Of a stretch of DNA of 64,000 nt, positions 18,860-26,797 are shown in pieces (the stretch's first letter is position 1; every line of letters starts with the position of its first letter). The translations under genes were made by a program, and so were the position numbers. Location of the stretch: positions 1 to 64,000 of the forward strand of contig JAKSLX010000015.1 in assembly GCA_024400915.1 (NCBI GenBank), given 5' to 3'. The DNA is from Treponema sp. (GTDB lineage Bacteria; Spirochaetota; Spirochaetia; Treponematales; Treponemataceae). Below the pieces are notes generated by a model. That model was not told the DNA's origin. It made no database searches and saw only the letters and a program-made list of their open reading frames with translations.

Positions 18860-19867
18860 CTAGTTTCCTGCCAGTGGTGTGTCTTGAAGAATAAGGAAGC
18901 GGCTTGCATATCCTTTGAAATAATCTTCTTCTGTCAAAGTGTATGACATAATGCTTCTGCGGGCTGTATCTGCAGCCTCGATCTTTCCGTTTTTATCTGC
19001 TGTTCTTGTACCGTATTCACGAATTCCGTTCTTTGCATTTCCGCGAGGGAAGATGGTAAGATTCATGTCATCGTCCCATACGATTTCAGGTGAATACCAG
19101 TCATCTATTACACAATCGATAAGAGCAACATTGTCCCAATCTTTTGCACTTGTTGCGCTTCCCTTTCCGCTTGTACGGATTATGTATGCCGTAGTCTTGT
19201 TTTTCCTGTCACCAGTAAACCTGCAGTTCTTGAAAACGAAACCAGGTTTTTCAGCAAGGGACTGGCTGTTTACTATGCAGGCATCCCTTTCTCCAAAAGT
19301 ATCTTCGCGAACAAAAATTTCACAGTCTTCAAAATATGCAAGTTCACTTTCACCGTAAACGAAATCCTTGTCTCCTGAAATGAGACATTCCGTAAAGCAG
19401 CTGTTTCCCTTCACGTAAAGTGTGTTCTGCCTTCCTATGATTTTCATTCCACTGCAAGTCAAAGTTCCCGAAGTATTTCCCCATACCAAGGCTTCTGCAC
19501 TGTCAGCAAGAGTATTTCCTTCTTCGATTGTTTTTATATGCGTATTTTCAATGGTAAAATTTTTCAGCGTAACTTTTGTAGCATTTGGTCCAAAAACAAA
19601 AACGCCCCTGTTGTTTATACCCTTATTGTAAGATTCACAGTTATCTGCCTTAAGAACACAGTCATCTGCCTTTGTCCCTGGAAAACTTTCTACTACGAGA
19701 GGATTGGGAAGGTTGTATCTAACTGACTCCCTGTACATGCCCGGTTCAAGAATGATATGAACGGCCGATTCCTTAGAGATGCTTCCAGAAGAGGACATTT
19801 CCTTTATTTTCTTAAGGGCCGCTGTCAATGCAGCAGGTGATTTTGAACTTACATTTATTTCTATCAT
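18860..19867 (-). CDS. Cytoplasmic pectinesterase-like beta-helix protein
   Basis: 335 residues of right-handed parallel beta-helix character, resembling carbohydrate esterase family 8 pectin methylesterases. Family landmarks are 'VTLKNFTIENT', 'GRQNTLYVKG' (residues 145-154) and 'SGDKDFVYGES' (164-173). In active enzymes the second motif is QDTLY and its Asp is the acid catalyst; here it is Asn148. The nucleophile Asp168 is kept, but the LGRPW arginine motif is not visible. There is no signal peptide, unlike most family members. The start at 19867 follows a TATAAT box by 7 nt with no Shine-Dalgarno, so I did not use the upstream in-frame codon at 19903. Coupling to kdgK suggests work on imported oligogalacturonides, but activity is uncertain. 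Confidence 0.75.
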   Translation of the reverse strand: MIEINVSSKSPAALTAALKKIKEMSSSGSISKESAVHIILEPGMYRESVRYNLPNPLVVESFPGTKADDCVLKADNCESYNKGINNRGVFVFGPNATKVTLKNFTIENTHIKTIEEGNTLADSAEALVWGNTSGTLTCSGMKIIGRQNTLYVKGNSCFTECLISGDKDFVYGESELAYFEDCEIFVREDTFGERDACIVNSQSLAEKPGFVFKNCRFTGDRKNKTTAYIIRTSGKGSATSAKDWDNVALIDCVIDDWYSPEIVWDDDMNLTIFPRGNAKNGIREYGTRTADKNGKIEAADTARRSIMSYTLTEEDYFKGYASRFLILQDTPLAGN

Positions 19868-19874
19868 GCTAAAA

Positions 19875-19903
19875 ATTATAGTATGCAAACGAATAAATAG
19901 CAA
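19875..19903 (-). promoter_or_regulatory. Predicted leaderless promoter of the pectinesterase-kdgK operon
   Basis: On the minus strand TTGCTA (19903-19898), a 17-bp spacer and a perfect TATAAT (19880-19875) end 7 nt before the ATG. No ribosome-binding site is present. Confidence 0.5.
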
Positions 19904-20041
19904 ACAGATATGGAATCATAGAGCCCTCGAGTTTCTTTTATAACACAAATTTCCTTTGCATATCATATAAATTTGAAATCCGTTTTTTTTTGTTGCGTAA
20001 TTTTTAAATTGTAATATTCTAATTTATGGAGGAAATTATAA

Positions 20042-20557
20042 ATGAAAAAACTTTTATTGGTTATCGCAGCAGCACTTATGTGCTCAGGACTTTTTGCACA
20101 GGTTGCAGGTAATTGGGTTGCCTATTCAGACGAAGAAGGTAACGGAGGATCAAGTACAGCAGTTGCTACAGAAAACAACGGAGTTGTAAACTTTTCAGGA
20201 ACAGTTACAACACAGTACCAGTACGGTTATGCAGGAATTCGTACAGACGATGCTGAATTCATTGAAGCTCTCAAGAGCGCAAAGGGAATCAAGCTCACTG
20301 TAAAGGGTGACGGAAAGAAGTACAGCGTTCGCGTTGAAACAACAGACAGACCTGACTACTGCTTCCACCAGTTTACATTCCCAACAAACGCAAAGGAAAA
20401 GACATTTGAAATTCCATTTAGCAAGCTTACACAGGAACCTTGGGGAAAGGCTGCTAAATTCGATCCAAGCAAAATCAAGACTGTTTCAATCCACACAGTT
20501 GGTCAGCCAATCGCAAAGTACAACCTTGACATCGTTAAGCTTGAAATCCTGAAGTAA
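20042..20557 (+). CDS. Secreted CIA30-like (galactose-binding fold) protein
   Basis: 171 residues with a clear signal peptide (MKKLLLVIAAALMCSGLFAQ, cleavage after AQ). The mature part resembles the CIA30/carbohydrate-binding jelly roll: 'KGIKLTVKGDGKKYSVRVETTDRPDYCFHQFTFPT', followed by 'EIPFSKLTQEPWGKAAKFDPSKIKTVSIHT' and a final strand 'YNLDIVKLEIL'. Such domains bind sugars or act as scaffolds; no enzyme residues are apparent. GGAGG at 20028-20032 gives a good ribosome-binding site. It is a single-gene unit followed by a complex terminator. Family assignment is by pattern only. Confidence 0.7.
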   Translation: MKKLLLVIAAALMCSGLFAQVAGNWVAYSDEEGNGGSSTAVATENNGVVNFSGTVTTQYQYGYAGIRTDDAEFIEALKSAKGIKLTVKGDGKKYSVRVETTDRPDYCFHQFTFPTNAKEKTFEIPFSKLTQEPWGKAAKFDPSKIKTVSIHTVGQPIAKYNLDIVKLEILK

Positions 20558-20579
20558 TTCAAAACCTTAGCTGAAAACG

Positions 20580-20707
20580 AAAGGGGCTGTCTTAAAAGTA
20601 TGATTTACGGTGGTTGAGCCCGTCGAAACCACCACATTTAGTGTAGCAGTCATTTCGACTAGCTCAATGAGCGCTACACTAAATACTTATTGGACAGCCC
20701 CTTTTTT
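20580..20707 (+). terminator. Terminator built on a nested fold-back repeat
   Basis: The outer 12-bp arms AAAGGGGCTGTC and GACAGCCCCTTT (20580-20591 / 20693-20704) end in a T-tract. Inside are two more hairpins: GGTGGTT/AACCACC around a GAGCCCGTCG loop (~20609-20633), and ATTTAGTGTAGC/GCTACACTAAAT (~20636-20684). The inner parts look like an inserted REP-like element inside an ordinary terminator stem. Confidence 0.7.
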
Positions 20708-20710
20708 ATT

Positions 20711-20926
20711 TTAGCAGCCTGCCTTTTTAAGGGCATCTTCCAAAGTCATTCCTGCATAATCCTGTGCATGGAAAATTCTTCCAGACTTCTTGTCGTCCGC
20801 AAAAGCCCCTAGGATGACACCAGGAATTGCGCTCTCTGGTGCATTTGGAGCACTGCTTCCACCCAGGTCGGTACGGCACCATCCAGGATCCGGAGAGCCC
20901 ATTTTCCTTTTAAGTCTGACATGCTT
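20711..20926 (-). pseudogene. C-terminal fragment of a short-chain dehydrogenase/reductase
   Basis: An open frame bounded upstream by an in-frame TGA (20927-20929) encodes about 71 residues. 'SPDPGWCRTDLGGSSAPNAPESAIPG' matches the C-terminal PGW(V/C)xTDxGG region of SDR oxidoreductases, followed by the usual final strand and 'SGRIFHAQDYAGM'. The Rossmann fold and the catalytic Tyr-Lys pair are missing, so the fragment cannot be an active enzyme. An ATG at 20902 follows AAGGAAA, so a short product could be translated. It is probably the leftover of a deleted gene. Confidence 0.6.
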
Positions 20927-20968
20927 TCATAATATCCCATACATTCAAGTTGTCAAAAATATTTTGTT

Positions 20969-21583
20969 TTATTCGCCACAACAGTTTTCCATCAACCGGT
21001 CTACATCATGCCAGGAATAACACCTGCAGAATTTTCCATCCTCCTTGACCCCTTCCATATTCCACGGACGGGAAAAAACAGCCACCTTGCAACCATCCAT
21101 TTTCTCAAGGTGAACCAAAGCCGACGGAGAATCTTCCACCGCAAAGTCAAAATGCATTCTGGAAAATTCTTCCACTGTCAGAGCACGGTCTTCCATTTCA
21201 CTGGAAACTTCCTGTCTTCCGTACTTGTCCACATGGATTACCTTAAGTTTTTCAAGGCCATGTTCCTTGAGCCACTGCCTTGTACTTGGTGCAGAAAAAT
21301 AAGGGCGTCCCGTTACAATCTCAACATCATGGCCTGCCGCCATCCATTTTCGAAGCGTTTCCGAAGCACCGGGAGTTTCTTCATAGGAAAGGAGAATTTC
21401 CGGAGTATGGGCCTTTTCCATCAATTCCTCATACTGACGGTCGGTAAGGTCAAATGCTTTCTGAAGGTTGAAGAATTTTATTTCTCCGTATGGAACATCC
21501 TTGCCGAACATCTCCTTTACAAGGCCTGAAAAATGAAGGGCAGTTTCTGAAATAACATCATCAAAATCCACATAAATGTGCAT
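20969..21583 (-). CDS. HAD-superfamily phosphatase, 5'-nucleotidase C-like
   Basis: 204 residues. The HAD motif I is YVDFDDVIS (DxD at residues 6-8: Asp-Phe-Asp), motif II is in 'VEIVTGRP', and the distal acidic motif is 'FAVEDSPSA'. The cap inserted between motifs I and II is small and helical, as in the deoxyribonucleotidase-like NT5C family. It probably removes phosphate from a nucleotide or sugar phosphate; the substrate cannot be read from sequence. AAGGGG upstream supports the start. It stands downstream of the DUF3310 gene, separated by a terminator. Confidence 0.7.
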   Translation of the reverse strand: MHIYVDFDDVISETALHFSGLVKEMFGKDVPYGEIKFFNLQKAFDLTDRQYEELMEKAHTPEILLSYEETPGASETLRKWMAAGHDVEIVTGRPYFSAPSTRQWLKEHGLEKLKVIHVDKYGRQEVSSEMEDRALTVEEFSRMHFDFAVEDSPSALVHLEKMDGCKVAVFSRPWNMEGVKEDGKFCRCYSWHDVDRLMENCCGE

Positions 21584-21600
21584 GTTTACCCCTTAAATTA

Positions 21601-21642
21601 AAAACTACCGTTAGTTTTACAACCATACGGTAGCTTTTAATT
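21601..21642 (-). terminator. Bidirectional terminator of the DUF3310 gene
   Basis: Arms CTACCGT (21605-21611) and ACGGTAG (21627-21633) are flanked by A and T runs on both sides. It lies directly after the stop of the minus-strand gene at 21647. Confidence 0.75.
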
Positions 21643-21646
21643 TTTT

Positions 21647-22096
21647 TTACTGCACTGAAACGGGCTTTGCATCAATGAGCCGGTCCATGTACCACTTAAC
21701 CTTCTTCCATTCTTCCTGAACATTTTTTGTCTTTTTGCCAAGGCGGGCAAGGTATTTTACTGCCGTTCCAAGGTTAAAGGCCTGACCACCGGTAATTCCG
21801 CTTGTAAACAGCTCTATGATGTCTATGGCTTCGATTCCGCTCTTGTTAAGGTAGCGCTTAGGATGATTTGTCACGGCTTTATCGGCCTCGTCTTCACTTT
21901 CAAATTTTTCGGTAGGATTCTCTGCCTGAGCTGCAATGACGCTGTAAATTTCATTGTCTCTTGTTGTACTGAGCCTTTCATATTCTTTCTTTACAAAAAC
22001 AACCTGTGCCATATCGTTGAGGACTTTTGCTGCAACTGCCGACGGCATTTCTTCACTGTATTTCTTTACGAGTTCAACTGCTTCTGCTACTGTCAT
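21647..22096 (-). CDS. DUF3310-domain protein (phage-derived family) on its own
   Basis: 149 residues. The C-terminal half, 'KSGIEAIDIIEL...QAFNLGTAVKYLARLGKK...EEWKKVKWYMDRLI', has the DUF3310 pattern: an Ile-Glu-x-Ile-Asp segment, a Gly-x-Ala-x-Lys-Tyr helix with Arg-x-Gly-Lys, then Lys-Lys-x-x-Trp-Tyr. In phages this protein is common but its function is not settled (often annotated as a nucleotide kinase-associated protein). The N-terminal ~70 residues form a helical region of unknown type. AGGAGCG precedes the ATG. No phage structural or integrase genes are near, so it is a domesticated or isolated copy. Confidence 0.75.
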   Translation of the reverse strand: MTVAEAVELVKKYSEEMPSAVAAKVLNDMAQVVFVKKEYERLSTTRDNEIYSVIAAQAENPTEKFESEDEADKAVTNHPKRYLNKSGIEAIDIIELFTSGITGGQAFNLGTAVKYLARLGKKTKNVQEEWKKVKWYMDRLIDAKPVSVQ

Positions 22097-22157
22097 TTTT
22101 CGCTCCTGAAACCATATTTTTCTTGTCTACAATATAATGAAGATTATTAAATATCAC

Positions 22158-22187
22158 AAGGAAAGATTTCCTTATGTGTGGTATAAT
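22158..22187 (+). promoter_or_regulatory. Promoter of udp with an overlapping palindrome
   Basis: An extended -10 element (TGGTATAAT, hexamer at 22182-22187) is preceded by a perfect palindrome AAGGAAA-GA-TTTCCTT (22158-22173) where the -35 would be. No good -35 hexamer is visible. The palindrome is a reasonable operator for a regulator of nucleoside use. Confidence 0.45.
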
Positions 22188-22241
22188 TATTGATGTCATT
22201 CTGAACTTGATTCGGAATCCATAATAAAACGGAGGCAATTC

Positions 22242-23009
22242 ATGCAGCAACTTGAAAAACAGTTTCATATCCATTGTGTAGAAGGCGATGTAGGTCGCTA
22301 TGTAATTCTTCCGGGAGATCCTGGACGCGTTGAATCCATTGCCAAACTTTTTGATGATGCACATTTTGTTGCCTCAAACCGCGAATTCACAATCTGGACA
22401 GGAACCCTGGAAGGCGAAAAGGTTTCAGTCTGTTCTACAGGAATCGGCGGTCCTTCTGCATCAATTGCCATGGAAGAGCTCCACAACATCGGTGCCGATA
22501 CCTTCATCCGTGTCGGTACCTGCGGCGGAATCGACATTGACGTAAAAAGCGGTGATGTTGTCGTTGCAACAGGTGCCATCCGCTACGAACACACAAGCTG
22601 CGAATATGCCCCAATTGAATATCCAGCGGTTCCTGACTTTGGAATCACAACAGCCCTCGTTCAGGCCTGCAAGAATCTTGAAAAACGCTGGTGTACTGGA
22701 GTCGTTCAGAACAAGGATTCCTTCTATGGACAGCACAGTCCTGAAAAATCTCCCGTTTACTATGAACTTCTTCAGAAATGGGACACCTGGAAAAAGCTTG
22801 GGGTCAAGGCAAGCGAAATGGAAAGCGCAGCACTCTTTGTAGTTGCCGCTGCCCTTGGTTGCCGTTGCGGAAGCTGTTTCCATGTAATCTGGAACCAGGA
22901 AAGGGAAAAACTCGGTCTTGACCAGGAAATGAGCGAAGACACATCATCTGCAGTTCAGGTTGGTGTAGAAGCCCTAAGACTCGTAATACGACAGGACAAA
23001 CTTCTATAG
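22242..23009 (+). CDS. udp: Uridine phosphorylase
   Basis: 255 residues. It cleaves uridine with phosphate to uracil and ribose-1-phosphate. The nucleoside-phosphorylase landmarks are 'YVILPGDPGRVESIA' (phosphate-binding GDPGR), 'VCSTGIGGPSASIAMEEL', 'FIRVGTCGGI' and 'GVKASEMESAALFVVAAALG' (the Met-Glu that binds the sugar). CGGAGG precedes the ATG at proper spacing. It leads a plus-strand unit with the HD-GYP gene and sfsA, which follow with gaps of 3 nt each. Confidence 0.93.
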   Translation: MQQLEKQFHIHCVEGDVGRYVILPGDPGRVESIAKLFDDAHFVASNREFTIWTGTLEGEKVSVCSTGIGGPSASIAMEELHNIGADTFIRVGTCGGIDIDVKSGDVVVATGAIRYEHTSCEYAPIEYPAVPDFGITTALVQACKNLEKRWCTGVVQNKDSFYGQHSPEKSPVYYELLQKWDTWKKLGVKASEMESAALFVVAAALGCRCGSCFHVIWNQEREKLGLDQEMSEDTSSAVQVGVEALRLVIRQDKLL

Positions 23010-23012
23010 GCT

Positions 23013-24707
23013 ATGAATCCTATCATCCACATCTACAATTTTGCATTCTTCTATTCTCTTTTTCTGATCATCCTTGGGGCCGTTGTATTTCACAACAAGA
23101 TTTCCATTTTTTACCACATGCTCTTCATTTCCATCACATTGGCCTGCCTTGGATTCCTTCAGACTGCCTGTGCCGAAGAAATGCAGACAGCGGTCTTTGC
23201 AAACCAGATCCTTTACCTAGGTGCAAGCTTTGCCCCAATCCTCATGGTCATGTGCTACACGGACCTATGTAGGTTCAACCTGAAAAAAATTCTTCTTGTT
23301 TCAGCCTTGAGCATTGCGGTGATCATATTCATCTGTACCTGCACCATTAAGTACACATCCCTCTACTACAAGAGCCTTTACATCATAAAGGACAACGGCA
23401 TAACATTCCTCAAGAAAAAATACGGAATACTGCACAACCTTTACTACATCTACGTTGCAGGAACAAACATCATAGGATTTTTTATCGCCATCAGATCTTT
23501 CTCTAAGAAACATGAAGTATCTTTCATTACAAGCGGACTGCTTATCGTTTCGATGGTCCTAAGTGCCTTTTGCTATGGACTTCAGCAGATTTTTGGATGG
23601 AAGATTTCCATGGTTCCCGTATCCTATGTCATCTCAGAAACAATGATTTTTCTTTTACTCGCAAGAATCCGTCTTTACGACATCAAAAAAATTTCCACTA
23701 GATATTTTGACGAGACAAAATCAACGGGCTTCATGATATTCAACAAGAAAGGAAAATACCTTGGCTCTGACACAACGGCAAAACTATGGTTTCCAGAAAT
23801 CCTGAACCTTAAGCTTGACTGCAGCATCGACAACCCTTCAACGGAATTCCTAAAGACCATTTCGCTTTGGCTAGATGAATTCTCCACATGCATTTCCTAT
23901 TTTGAATGCGGAGAAAAAATCATCGGCGCAAGAATCTATGACCTTGTTGAATTCGGATCAAAAGTTCATGTCATATTTTTATCCGACGATACACAGATTC
24001 AAAGATATACAAAGCTCATCGAAAATTACAAGGACAAGCTTGAAGAAGATGTTGAAATAAAGACTGAAAAACTTTTGAAGATCCAGAACGACATCCTCAT
24101 CAGCATGGCTAACATCGTTGAAAGCCGCGACAACAACACGGGAGGTCACATTGCACGCACCAGTGATGTTGTCAGGATTTTTGTCGGACATCTCATTGAA
24201 AAAAACAAATATCCACAGCTTACAAAAGAATTTTCTGAACACGTAATCAAGGCAGCTCCTCTCCATGATTTTGGAAAAATTGCCATACCTGATGCCATCC
24301 TCAACAAACCGGGAAAATTTGAACCTAGTGAATACGAAGTGATGAAACTGCATTCTGCAAAAGGTGCCGTCATCGTAAATAAAATTCTCGACAATACCGA
24401 TGATATTGAATTCAAGAATATTGCCGTAAACGTTGCCCACTTCCACCACGAAAAATGGAACGGTCAAGGATACCCAGAAGGGCTGAAGGAATATGAAATT
24501 CCTTTTGAGGCCCGCATCATGGCCCTTGCTGATGTTTTCGACGCTCTTGTAAGCAGAAGGGTCTACAAGGACAGCTTTGACTACGACAGGGCATTTAAAA
24601 TTGTTGAAGAATCTTCTGGCTCTCATTTTGATCCAGAACTTTGCTCCGACTTCCTTGAATGCAGAACCATTCTTGAAAATCTGTATTCATCATACAATTC
24701 CAACTGA
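23013..24707 (+). CDS. Membrane-bound HD-GYP protein (probable c-di-GMP phosphodiesterase)
   Basis: 564 residues. Residues 1-~215 hold about seven hydrophobic segments, resembling the 7TM sensor region found at the start of histidine kinases. A PAS-like or linker region follows to ~340, with a coiled segment (KDKLEEDVEIKTEKLLKIQ). The HD-GYP domain has 'GGHIARTSDVV', the metal-binding His418-Asp419 in 'HDFGKIAIPD', and the signature HHEKWNGQGYPEG (His478-His479), all intact. It should hydrolyse cyclic di-GMP in response to a membrane signal. It has no clear Shine-Dalgarno and starts 3 nt after udp, so translation is probably coupled. Confidence 0.88.
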   Translation: MNPIIHIYNFAFFYSLFLIILGAVVFHNKISIFYHMLFISITLACLGFLQTACAEEMQTAVFANQILYLGASFAPILMVMCYTDLCRFNLKKILLVSALSIAVIIFICTCTIKYTSLYYKSLYIIKDNGITFLKKKYGILHNLYYIYVAGTNIIGFFIAIRSFSKKHEVSFITSGLLIVSMVLSAFCYGLQQIFGWKISMVPVSYVISETMIFLLLARIRLYDIKKISTRYFDETKSTGFMIFNKKGKYLGSDTTAKLWFPEILNLKLDCSIDNPSTEFLKTISLWLDEFSTCISYFECGEKIIGARIYDLVEFGSKVHVIFLSDDTQIQRYTKLIENYKDKLEEDVEIKTEKLLKIQNDILISMANIVESRDNNTGGHIARTSDVVRIFVGHLIEKNKYPQLTKEFSEHVIKAAPLHDFGKIAIPDAILNKPGKFEPSEYEVMKLHSAKGAVIVNKILDNTDDIEFKNIAVNVAHFHHEKWNGQGYPEGLKEYEIPFEARIMALADVFDALVSRRVYKDSFDYDRAFKIVEESSGSHFDPELCSDFLECRTILENLYSSYNSN

Positions 24708-24710
24708 TCC

Positions 24711-25400
24711 ATGAAATATCTGAAAATCGTACAAGGCATTTTCATTTCACGTCCAAACCGTTTCATCGCCCATGTTGAAATTGATGGAAAAGAAGAAACC
24801 GTACATGTAAAAAACACGGGCCGCTGCAGGGAACTTCTTGTTCCTGGAACCAAAGTCTATCTTGAAGATTTTGAAGGCCGCATGGGTACACGCAAACTTC
24901 GATACTCTTTGGTCGCAGTAGAAAAATGTTGTAAAAACAACAAAACAATCCTCATCAATATGGACAGCCAGGCGCCAAACAAGGTCGTTGGGGAATGGCT
25001 TTCAAAGCAAGACTATGATTTTATAAAACCCGAATACACTTACGGCAAGAGTCGCGTTGATTTTTACATGGAACGGAGAAAGGAAAAATTTCTACTTGAA
25101 GTAAAAGGCTGTACTTTGGAATTTGACGGCCACTGCAAATTTCCTGATGCACCTACAGAAAGGGGAGTGAAGCATCTAACAGAACTTATTGAAGCAAAGG
25201 AAGCGGGATACAGAACTGCTATCTTCATATTAATTCAGATGGAAAAGGCAAAAGACTTTTCACCCAACGATGAAACACACAAAGCCTTTGGCGATGCACT
25301 GCGGCTTGCGGCAAGCAGGGGAGTGGAAGTCCTCTGCTACAGCTGCTATGTCACGCCGGACAGCCTTTCAATCGGTTCTGAAATTCCTGTGATTCTTTAA
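24711..25400 (+). CDS. sfsA: SfsA family DNA/RNA nuclease-like protein
   Basis: 229 residues, usual for the family. Conserved landmarks are 'RPNRFIAHVEIDG', 'HVKNTGRCRELL', the PD-(D/E)XK-like core 'KSRVDFYM...FLLEVKGCTLE', and 'FPDAPTERGVKHLTELI'. SfsA was first described as a sugar-fermentation stimulation protein, and its fold suggests a nuclease. The gene begins 3 nt after the HD-GYP stop without its own clear ribosome-binding site, so it is the third member of that transcription unit. Confidence 0.92.
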   Translation: MKYLKIVQGIFISRPNRFIAHVEIDGKEETVHVKNTGRCRELLVPGTKVYLEDFEGRMGTRKLRYSLVAVEKCCKNNKTILINMDSQAPNKVVGEWLSKQDYDFIKPEYTYGKSRVDFYMERRKEKFLLEVKGCTLEFDGHCKFPDAPTERGVKHLTELIEAKEAGYRTAIFILIQMEKAKDFSPNDETHKAFGDALRLAASRGVEVLCYSCYVTPDSLSIGSEIPVIL

Positions 25401-25417
25401 CAGGAAATCCAATCTCA

Positions 25418-26629
25418 TTATTTGAGATATCCGCCGAAACACCAGTATGATTTCTTTGCGTCAAAACTTTTTCCGTCTTTGTCCTTTGCACCGGATTCAA
25501 ATTCAACCTGAACCCATCTGCTGTGGATGCTGTCGATGATTTCGTAGCGGCCGCACTTAAGGATTTTTGCCTTGGTTCCTTTCAAAGCCGTTGTCATTTT
25601 TTCATCCGAAAGATTTGGTCCAGAGCGCATCTTAAGGTTGTCCTCAAGGACATAGAATTTTCCTTCTTCAAGTTTTGTTTTCGTGATGAGCTCAGGCAAT
25701 AGTCTTGTGAATTCGTCGTAGGGGTCTCTCATGGGACTGCCGGTATACAAGGAGTCTTTCTGTTCATGGGTGGTGTGGGAAAGTCCAAGTCTCCTTGCTT
25801 CGGCCAAATAGGAAGCTTCAAAATCCAGAATATGGTAGGGGCCTTCGTATGCTTCAAATTTTCCAAAATCTTTCCTGACTTTTCTTTCCGCGCTGTCGGG
25901 AACAAAGAACCAGGTATTATCCTCCCAGAATGAGGATTCAGCGAAAACAGCACCGTAATACCAGGTCCCCTTTTCTCCCTTCAGATTTTTTGCCCCGAGA
26001 ATTTTTGCGCGGACAGGAATCATTGCACCCGGAAGGATTCTTGCGCAGTTGATGTCTATGTAGCTTTCTCCTTCCACCCTGTTGTAGATGATGCTTCTTG
26101 GCGACAACGGTCCGTTTTCATCGGGAGTGCAGTATGTGGTGCAGGTTGCGTTTACTGCAAGAATTTCATCCGCCTTCACAGCTTCAGCTCCTTGCACGAG
26201 AATTCTGTCTCCCACATTCACTTTTCCGCCTCTGTAGTAGCCAAGTTTGTACCGGCAATCTTCAAAACCGATATCAGGATCAAGCCCTTCGAATTGCAAT
26301 TCCCGGGCCCCCTTCCAGCCCACATCATTCACATCGCCGCCAAAATGCCATTCAGCACCCTCAGAGCACCATTTGTAATAAACAAGAACTTTCTTTCCCT
26401 TTATTTCAGCCTCTCCTCCAAGAGTGTAAGATCCGTACTCATTGTTGCTTTCCTTTTTCCAGAGAAGATTTCCATTCTCTTCGCTGAATGAATATGAATC
26501 ATAATCATATATGCCGGATGATTTGAATCTGTTTTCCAGAAGAACCTTCCTGATTCTCTGTTCGAGGGTCTGGCTCCATGCAGAACAGCACAATATTCCC
26601 AAAATTATAAAGCTGAAAATTTTCTTCAT
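25418..26629 (-). CDS. Exported protein with a C-terminal bacterial SH3-like domain
   Basis: 403 residues. The signal peptide is MKKIFSFIILGILCCSAWSQ. The long middle part (30-~320) is Trp/Tyr/Gly-rich with many Cys and no motif I recognise. Residues ~325-385 ('YVLEDNLKMRSGPNLSDEKMTTALKGTKAKIL') match bacterial SH3 domains, which bind peptidoglycan or other wall components. It is a monocistronic gene convergent with sfsA. The function is unknown; cell-envelope association is inferred from the SH3 region. Confidence 0.7.
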   Translation of the reverse strand: MKKIFSFIILGILCCSAWSQTLEQRIRKVLLENRFKSSGIYDYDSYSFSEENGNLLWKKESNNEYGSYTLGGEAEIKGKKVLVYYKWCSEGAEWHFGGDVNDVGWKGARELQFEGLDPDIGFEDCRYKLGYYRGGKVNVGDRILVQGAEAVKADEILAVNATCTTYCTPDENGPLSPRSIIYNRVEGESYIDINCARILPGAMIPVRAKILGAKNLKGEKGTWYYGAVFAESSFWEDNTWFFVPDSAERKVRKDFGKFEAYEGPYHILDFEASYLAEARRLGLSHTTHEQKDSLYTGSPMRDPYDEFTRLLPELITKTKLEEGKFYVLEDNLKMRSGPNLSDEKMTTALKGTKAKILKCGRYEIIDSIHSRWVQVEFESGAKDKDGKSFDAKKSYWCFGGYLK

Positions 26630-26734
26630 GTTTCTTCCTTTCGACTTTTATTTATTGCAGTGATTATATCACATAAAAAAAATGAACCCAATGAGCAACC
26701 AGACATCAGAATGTCAGCAATAATCCTCCACACG

Positions 26735-26768
26735 AAAAAAAATCCGCCCTGAGTTAACAGGACGGATT
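26735..26768 (-). terminator. Terminator of the nfn operon
   Basis: Arms AATCCGCCCTG and CAGGACGGATT (26741-26768, one mismatch) are followed on the minus strand by a run of eight T. It lies 30 nt beyond the nfnB stop codon. Confidence 0.85.
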
Positions 26769-26797
26769 CTATCGCAAAACTAGCGAATCAAGATAAA

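Noticed and set aside
21647..22096. A prophage around the DUF3310 gene
   Set aside because: No integrase, structural or lysis genes and no attachment-like direct repeats were seen.
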